Shown: piece by piece, positions 59,890-64,000 of the stretch
How the letters are laid out: each line of letters starts with the position of its first letter
How positions within the stretch are numbered: the first letter of the stretch is position 1
DNA from: JBPCOI01 sp051000395
GTDB taxonomy: Bacteria > Actinomycetota > Actinomycetes > Mycobacteriales > Jatrophihabitantaceae
Assembly: GCA_051000395.1 (NCBI GenBank)
Contig: JBPCOI010000027.1
Coordinates: 1 to 64,000 of the forward strand
Direction: 5' to 3'
DNA length: 64,000 nt
Position numbers and translations under genes: made by a program
The notes under the pieces: generated by a model
Told to the model about the DNA's origin: nothing
The model's input: only the letters and a program-made list of their open reading frames with translations
Databases searched by the model: none

Positions 59890-60008
59890 CGCCGTCCTCG
59901 CTTCGCTGCGGGCGCCGATGAGGCTGCACCGCGACTGTGCTTACCTGATTCGCTCGCAAGCTCGCTCATCGCCGTCCTCGCTTCGCTGCGTGCTTACCTG
60001 ATTCGCTC
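59885..60008. repeat. Duplicated ~80-bp initiation region upstream of the Lrp-domain gene
   Basis: CTCATCGCCGTCCTCGCTTC and the next 6 bp occur at 59885-59910 and 59965-59990; GTGCTTACCTGATTCGCTC occurs at 59937-59955 and 59990-60008. On the minus strand each copy supplies a GAGGACGGCG ribosome site and an ATGA stop/start overlap. Confidence 0.85.
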
Positions 60009-60010
60009 AC
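59886..60010 (-). other. Two chained micro-reading frames ahead of the Lrp-domain gene
   Basis: A 14-codon frame from GTG 60010 (SESGKHAAKRGRR) ends in a TGA overlapping the ATG at 59969; that 27-codon frame (MSELASESGKH...AAKRGRR) ends in a TGA overlapping the ATG of the Lrp-domain gene. The second start and the Lrp-domain gene each have GAGGA five nt upstream. They may be coupled uORFs or simply a by-product of the duplication. Confidence 0.4.
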
Positions 60011-60077
60011 TACTCGCGTGTCCTCTCGTTGCGGGATCGGCGGGACGGTATGAACGTAGCGCAGCCAGTCGCGCACG

Positions 60078-61049
60078 GTGCGCGGAGCTGTGGACGCGGT
60101 TAGGGGCGAGGTCATCACCGTTTCGGATGTCGGCGAGTTCGGGCTTGTCAAGCGGGTCACCGCCGGGCTGGCGCCGTCGGCGTCGACCTTGCTCGGACCC
60201 GGCGACGACGCTGCGGTCGTGGCGACGCCGGACGGGCGCGTCGTGGCCTCGACCGATCTGCTCGTCGAGAACCGTCACTTCCGTCGCGACTGGTCCACGG
60301 CCAACGACGTCGGCCACAAGGCAGCCGCCCGCAGCCTCGCTGACATCGCAGCGATGGGTGCCCTGCCGAGCGCGCTGCTCGTCGGCCTCGCCGTCCCGGG
60401 CTCCTGCCAACTCGACTGGGTGGACGGCCTGGTCGCCGGCCTGCGTGAGGAGTGCGCCCAGGCCGGCGCAGCAGTGGCCGGCGGCGACGTCTCGTCGGCG
60501 GAGGTGATCACGCTCGCCGTCACCGCGCTCGGCGACCTGCAGGGACGCGCACCGGTGACTCTCGCGGGTGCCCGACCCGGCGACCTGGTGGCGGTGGCCG
60601 GGCGGCTGGGCTGGGCGGCGGCCGGCCTAGCCGTGCTCAGCCGTGGCTTCCGCTCGCCGGTACAGGTCGTATCGGCGCATCGCCGTCCCGAACCGCCCTA
60701 CGCGGAAGGGCCGCGGGCAGCGGAGTTCGGCGCGACCTCGATGACGGACGTGAGCGACAGCCTGATCTCCGACCTCGGCCACATCGCCGAGGCGAGCGGC
60801 GTCAGAGTCGAGATCGCCGGTGCGCGCGTCGACGTGCCGGCGAAGCTGCGCGAGGTAGGCGCTGCGCTCAACGTCGACCCGCTGGTCTGGGTGCTGACCG
60901 GCGGTGACGACTACGCGCTCGCCGCCACGTTCGGCAAGGACACGCAGCTATCGGCCGCGTGGAGCGTCATCGGTGCGGTCGTCGAAGGCGAGGGGGTGCG
61001 CGTCGACGGGCGCCGCTGGCCGGTCGGCGGTCACGAGCACTTCCGCTGA
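60078..61049 (+). CDS. thiL: Thiamine-monophosphate kinase
   Basis: Phosphorylates thiamine monophosphate to the active diphosphate, the cofactor of acetolactate synthase encoded at 15 kb. The 323-residue protein has VGEFGLVKRVTAGL, the Mg-ATP site LGPGDDAAVVATPDGRVVASTDLLVENRHF, AARSLADIAAMGALPSALLVGL, AGGDVSSAE and LTGGDDYALAATF. GTG at 60078; another GTG at 60090 is possible. Divergent from the Lrp-domain gene across the duplicated region. Confidence 0.95.
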   Translation: MRGAVDAVRGEVITVSDVGEFGLVKRVTAGLAPSASTLLGPGDDAAVVATPDGRVVASTDLLVENRHFRRDWSTANDVGHKAAARSLADIAAMGALPSALLVGLAVPGSCQLDWVDGLVAGLREECAQAGAAVAGGDVSSAEVITLAVTALGDLQGRAPVTLAGARPGDLVAVAGRLGWAAAGLAVLSRGFRSPVQVVSAHRRPEPPYAEGPRAAEFGATSMTDVSDSLISDLGHIAEASGVRVEIAGARVDVPAKLREVGAALNVDPLVWVLTGGDDYALAATFGKDTQLSAAWSVIGAVVEGEGVRVDGRRWPVGGHEHFR

Positions 61050-61071
61050 ACCCCCGGCGGAGACCACGGTC

Positions 61072-61263
61072 TCAGCCGCGCGTGACCTTGCCGGCCTTCA
61101 GGCAGGACGTGCACACGCTCAGGCGCCGGCGCGTGCCGGGAGCGACGAGGGCCCGCACCTTCTGCACGTTCGGGTTCCACCGGCGGTGGGTGCGGTGGTG
61201 GGAGTAGGAGACGGACATGCCGAAGCCGGGCCCCTTACCGCAGACATCGCAGACGCTGGCCAC
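61072..61263 (-). CDS. rpmB: 50S ribosomal protein L28 (zinc-binding form)
   Basis: Ribosomal protein of 63 residues: VCDVCGKGPGFGMSVSYSHH, RTHRRWNPNVQKVRALV and LSVCTSCLKAGKVTRG. The CxxC pairs near residues 5-8 and 52-55 make it the zinc-ribbon (C+) form; many actinobacteria also have a cysteine-free copy induced by zinc shortage. GTG at 61263. Divergent from the DhaL-domain gene, as in most actinobacteria. Confidence 0.97.
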   Translation of the reverse strand: MASVCDVCGKGPGFGMSVSYSHHRTHRRWNPNVQKVRALVAPGTRRRLSVCTSCLKAGKVTRG

Positions 61264-61500
61264 GGTGGCCTCCTTGAACGGCTCGGACTGGCTCGGACGT
61301 GCTTGGACTGGCTGGGACGGACAGGCGCGCGGAGGTGCCGCGCCGGACGTGCGGATGGCGCCCGATAGTGCAGCGGGCAACCGGAGGAGTCTAACGGCTG
61401 CCGGCGACCCTGGCCAAACCGGAGCTACCGTCCGCAGCGCTCCGGCTGGTGCATGCGGCCAGTATCCTGCGGCCAGCCGGGACGAATCTGGGGGTTGCAC
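61264..61500. other. Divergent promoter region rpmB / DhaL-domain gene
   Basis: 237 bp without a gene, presumably holding both promoters. A TATCCT at 61464-61469 is a possible -10 element for the DhaL-domain gene, about 30 nt before its GTG. An imperfect short repeat (ggactggctcggac / ggactggctgggac) lies at about 61285-61320. No riboswitch or RNA gene was recognised. Confidence 0.4.
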
Positions 61501-63099
61501 GTGCTGGAGGCGCTCGACGCGGACGCGGTGCGCCGCTGGAGCATCACGGCGCACGATTCGCTCGCCGCGCATCGCGTCGAGATCGACGAGCTCAACGTCT
61601 TCCCCGTCCCTGACGGCGACACGGGCACCAACCTGGTGCTGACTCTGCGCTCGGCCGCCGACGCCGTGGCCACCGACGCACCCGGGACCGGCGCCGGCGC
61701 GGCCCTGCGCTCGCTGGCCCGCGGTGCCGTGCTGGGCGCCCGCGGCAACTCCGGCGTGATCATGTCGCAGCTGCTGCGCGGTCTGGCCGACGCGGCGGGT
61801 ACCCGCACCGACTGTGACAGCGAGGTATTGCGCGCCGGGCTCGTGCTCGGCGTCGGGCAGGCCTACCGCGCGGTCGCCGCTCCCGTAGAGGGCACCATCC
61901 TCAGCGTCGCCCGGGCTGCGGCCGACGCCGTCCCGGCCGGGGCGGCCCGTTCGCTGGGCGAGTTCGCCGCGGCGGTCGTCGCGGCAGCCGACGAGGCGCT
62001 CGGGCGCACCACCGCGCAGTTGCCCATGCTGGCGCGGGCGGGCGTCGTCGACGCCGGCGGACGCGGACTCGTGCTCGTGCTCGACGCGCTGGCCGCGACG
62101 GTGACCGGTGAGGAGAGCCGGCTCGCGCAGCCGGTGCGCACCGCGCGGCCCGCGGGCGTGCTGCGGGCCGCCCGGGAGAGCGGCAGCGGGGACTTCGGCT
62201 TCGAGGTGCAGTACCTGCTGGAGGCCCCCGAGCCGGCCGTCGACCGGCTGCGGGTCGAGCTCGGCCGCCTCGGTGATTCCGTGGCCGTGGTCGGCACCGG
62301 TGAGGACGTCTGGAACGTGCACGTGCACGTCAACGACGTGGGCGCGGCGATCGAGGCCGGCCTGGACACCGGTCGTCCCCGGCGCATCACCGTCGTGCAC
62401 TTCGCCGAGCAGCTCGCCGCCCGTGATGCGGCCGGCGCCGGGAGCGCCGTCGTCGCGGTCGCGCCGGGCGAGGGCACGGCGCACCTGTTCGAGGCCGAGG
62501 GCGTGCACGTCGTCGAAGGCGGCATCGGCTACACCCCGTCCACTGCTGAGGTGGTGGCCGCGGTGCGGGCCACCGGCGCCGCCGAGGTGGTGTTGCTCCC
62601 CAACGCCTCGCGGGTCACCGGCGTCGCGGAGGCGGCCGCCGAGCAGGTTCGCGGCGACGGCATCCGGGTGACCGTGGTGCCCACCCGCTCGCCGGTGCAG
62701 GGGCTGGCCGCGGTGGCCGTCCACGACCCGGCGCGACGCTTCGACGACGACGTGGTCGCGATGGCCGAGGCAGCGGCAGCTACCCGCTTCGCGGAGGTAA
62801 CGATCGCTAAGCGCGAGTCGCTCACATCTGTCGGGATCTGCCAGGCCGGCGACGTGCTCGGCCTGATCGACGGCGAGGTGGTCGAGATCGGACGTGGCTT
62901 GGTCGCGGTGACGTTCGCGCTCACCGACCGGCTGCTCGGTGTCGGTGCGGAGTTGATGACCGTGCTGGTCGGGGCCGAGGCGCCGCCCGGCGTGGGGGCC
63001 CTGCTCACCGGCCACGTCCACGACCGCGCGCCGCTCACCGACGTCGCCGTCTACGCAGGCGGCCAGCCTGACTACCCGTTGATCATCGGCGTCGAATGA
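61501..63099 (+). CDS. DhaL/FakA-like (DAK2-domain) protein
   Basis: Cytoplasmic protein of 532 residues. The N-terminal DhaL domain has the nucleotide/Mg motif ELNVFPVPDGDTGTNLVLTLRSA and GARGNSGVIMSQLLRG; the C-terminal half (DFGFEVQYLLE, VHVNDVGAAIEAGL, VVEGGIGYTPSTAEVVAAV, LTSVGICQAGDVLGLIDGEVVEIG) matches the FakA/YloV family. In Gram-positives FakA phosphorylates fatty acids bound by DegV-like FakB; a FakB is not seen here, so substrate is inferred. GTG at 61501. The stop overlaps the recG ATG. Confidence 0.9.
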   Translation: MLEALDADAVRRWSITAHDSLAAHRVEIDELNVFPVPDGDTGTNLVLTLRSAADAVATDAPGTGAGAALRSLARGAVLGARGNSGVIMSQLLRGLADAAGTRTDCDSEVLRAGLVLGVGQAYRAVAAPVEGTILSVARAAADAVPAGAARSLGEFAAAVVAAADEALGRTTAQLPMLARAGVVDAGGRGLVLVLDALAATVTGEESRLAQPVRTARPAGVLRAARESGSGDFGFEVQYLLEAPEPAVDRLRVELGRLGDSVAVVGTGEDVWNVHVHVNDVGAAIEAGLDTGRPRRITVVHFAEQLAARDAAGAGSAVVAVAPGEGTAHLFEAEGVHVVEGGIGYTPSTAEVVAAVRATGAAEVVLLPNASRVTGVAEAAAEQVRGDGIRVTVVPTRSPVQGLAAVAVHDPARRFDDDVVAMAEAAAATRFAEVTIAKRESLTSVGICQAGDVLGLIDGEVVEIGRGLVAVTFALTDRLLGVGAELMTVLVGAEAPPGVGALLTGHVHDRAPLTDVAVYAGGQPDYPLIIGVE

Positions 63100-64000
63100 C
63101 CGACCTCGACACCCGGCTGTCCGAGGTACTCGGCGGGCGCACGGCCAAGCCGATGGAGGCGGCCTTCGGGCTGCGCACCGTCGGGGACCTGCTGCGCCAC
63201 TACCCGCGGCGCATGGCCGAGCGCGGCGAGCTCACCGACCTCGCGGCCCTGCGGATCGACGACGACGTCACGGTGCTGGCCAGGGTGCGCCGCTGCGCAG
63301 TGCGGGGACAGGGCACCGGCCTGCGGCTGGAGGTCGTGGTCGGCGACGGGACGGGGGAGCTGCAGCTGGTCTTCTTCGGCCGCCGCAGCACCTGGCGCGA
63401 GCGGGAGCTGCAGCCGGGAACGATGGGGCTGTTCTCCGGCCGGGTCGGCGTGTTCAACCGGCGTCGCCAGCTCACCCACCCCGACTACCAGATCCTGCAG
63501 GAGCACGACCCCGACGCTCGGTCCGAGGCCGACGGCTACGCCGGCGCGCTGATCCCGGTCTACCCGGCGACGAAGGACCTGCGCACCTGGACGATCTCAC
63601 GTGCCGTCGACCAGGTGCTCGCGCTGCTCGATCCGCTGAGCGACCCGCTGCCCGCCGAGATGCGCGCCAGGCATCAGCTCGTCGGCTTCGACACGGCGAT
63701 CCGCTCCATCCACCGCCCGGCCGCCCGGCCGGACTACTTCGCCGCCCAGCACCGCCTGAAGTGGGACGAGGCGCTGCGGGTGCAACTGGTACTCGCTCAG
63801 CGGCGCGCCACGGCGGCAGCCAACCCCGCGACGCCCCGTCCGCCGCGGGCTGACGGCCTGCTCGCGGCCTTCGACGCCCAGCTGCCCTTCGTACGCACCG
63901 GCGGGCAGGTGGCCGTCGGCGAGGTGCTCGCCGAAGAGCTGTCGCGGCCGCACCCGATGCACCGGCTGCTGCAGGGCGAGGTCGGTTCCGGCAAGACCGT
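63096..64000 (+). CDS. recG: ATP-dependent DNA helicase RecG (3' end outside window)
   Basis: RecG remodels stalled forks and Holliday junctions. The ATG at 63096 overlaps the previous stop (ATGA). The 301 codons present contain the wedge/OB domain (VGDLLRHYPRRMAERGEL, LQLVFFGRRSTWRERELQPG), YPATKDLRTWTI, the PDYFAAQHRLKWDEAL linker and, at the very edge, the Walker A motif RLLQGEVGSGKT. The remaining helicase lobes are outside the window. Confidence 0.95.
   Translation, partial: MTDLDTRLSEVLGGRTAKPMEAAFGLRTVGDLLRHYPRRMAERGELTDLAALRIDDDVTVLARVRRCAVRGQGTGLRLEVVVGDGTGELQLVFFGRRSTWRERELQPGTMGLFSGRVGVFNRRRQLTHPDYQILQEHDPDARSEADGYAGALIPVYPATKDLRTWTISRAVDQVLALLDPLSDPLPAEMRARHQLVGFDTAIRSIHRPAARPDYFAAQHRLKWDEALRVQLVLAQRRATAAANPATPRPPRADGLLAAFDAQLPFVRTGGQVAVGEVLAEELSRPHPMHRLLQGEVGSGKT

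Overview
The window is about 70% G+C chromosomal DNA from an actinobacterium. The order ligA - gatCAB - ilvBNC - leuB - gltX - leuCD - hupB - mutT1 - ppk - cofC - gpsA - ddl - thiL - rpmB - recG is a conserved actinobacterial backbone, also known from mycobacteria. A coenzyme F420 gene (cofC), an F420-type Ddn-like oxidoreductase, a HupB with a lysine-rich tail and many GTG and leaderless starts fit this. The accessory genes (PQQ-type sugar dehydrogenase, many SDRs, beta-oxidation, diguanylate cyclases) suggest a free-living soil relative of the Frankiales/Jatrophihabitans group; that placement is inference.

Layout. 1-7.1 kb: 3' part of ligA, a PAP2 phosphatase, an SDR, an ACT-domain protein and gatCAB. 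7.1-14.9 kb: DUF2332 protein, small membrane protein, sugar dehydrogenase lipoprotein, 2-hydroxyacid dehydrogenase, PH-domain protein, ilvD, SGNH hydrolase, NAD(P)-binding protein. 14.9-18.5 kb: ilvBNC behind a transcription attenuator with a Leu/Val/Ile leader peptide. 18.6-20.5 kb: an ArsR-like regulator divergent from an MFS transporter. 20.5-23.5 kb: leuB, interrupted by an amber codon, and cimA behind its own attenuator with an Ile-Ile leader peptide. 23.4-29.6 kb: FAH-family protein, gltX, an acyl-CoA dehydrogenase also interrupted by an amber codon, NTF2-like protein, SDR. 29.7-29.9 kb: tRNA-Gln and tRNA-Glu. 30-39.8 kb: accessory genes (diguanylate cyclase, MFS, gluconokinase, Ddn-like, SRPBCC, SDR, lipase-like hydrolase, semialdehyde dehydrogenase, phosphoesterase). 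39.9-42.7 kb: an IclR regulator of the NdgR/LtbR type divergent from leuCD. 42.9-50.2 kb: hupB, mutT1-ppk, cofC, plsC-gpsA-ddl. 50.2-58.6 kb: orphan AbrB-like protein, two DUF membrane proteins, a racemase/CoA-transferase, a fadAB-like operon with a divergent MerR regulator, a second diguanylate cyclase. 58.6-64 kb: frameshifted glyoxalase-like gene, DUF3515, stand-alone Lrp domain, thiL, rpmB, DhaL-domain protein, and the start of recG.

How it works together. Branched-chain amino acid synthesis dominates: ilvD, ilvBNC, leuB, leuCD and cimA are all here. CimA, LeuCD and LeuB together form the citramalate route to 2-oxobutyrate, hence isoleucine. Both attenuators have leader peptides matching the products of the genes they precede. 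gltX, gatCAB, tRNA-Glu and tRNA-Gln supply the transamidation route to Gln-tRNA.

No prophage, insertion sequence, CRISPR array or defence island was seen. The unusual signals are regulatory (two attenuators, a MerR-type 19-bp-spacer promoter, an ArsR-type operator, overlapping divergent promoters, many leaderless starts) and lesions (two in-frame TAG codons in conserved genes, three frameshifted remnants). Sequence error must be excluded for the lesions.
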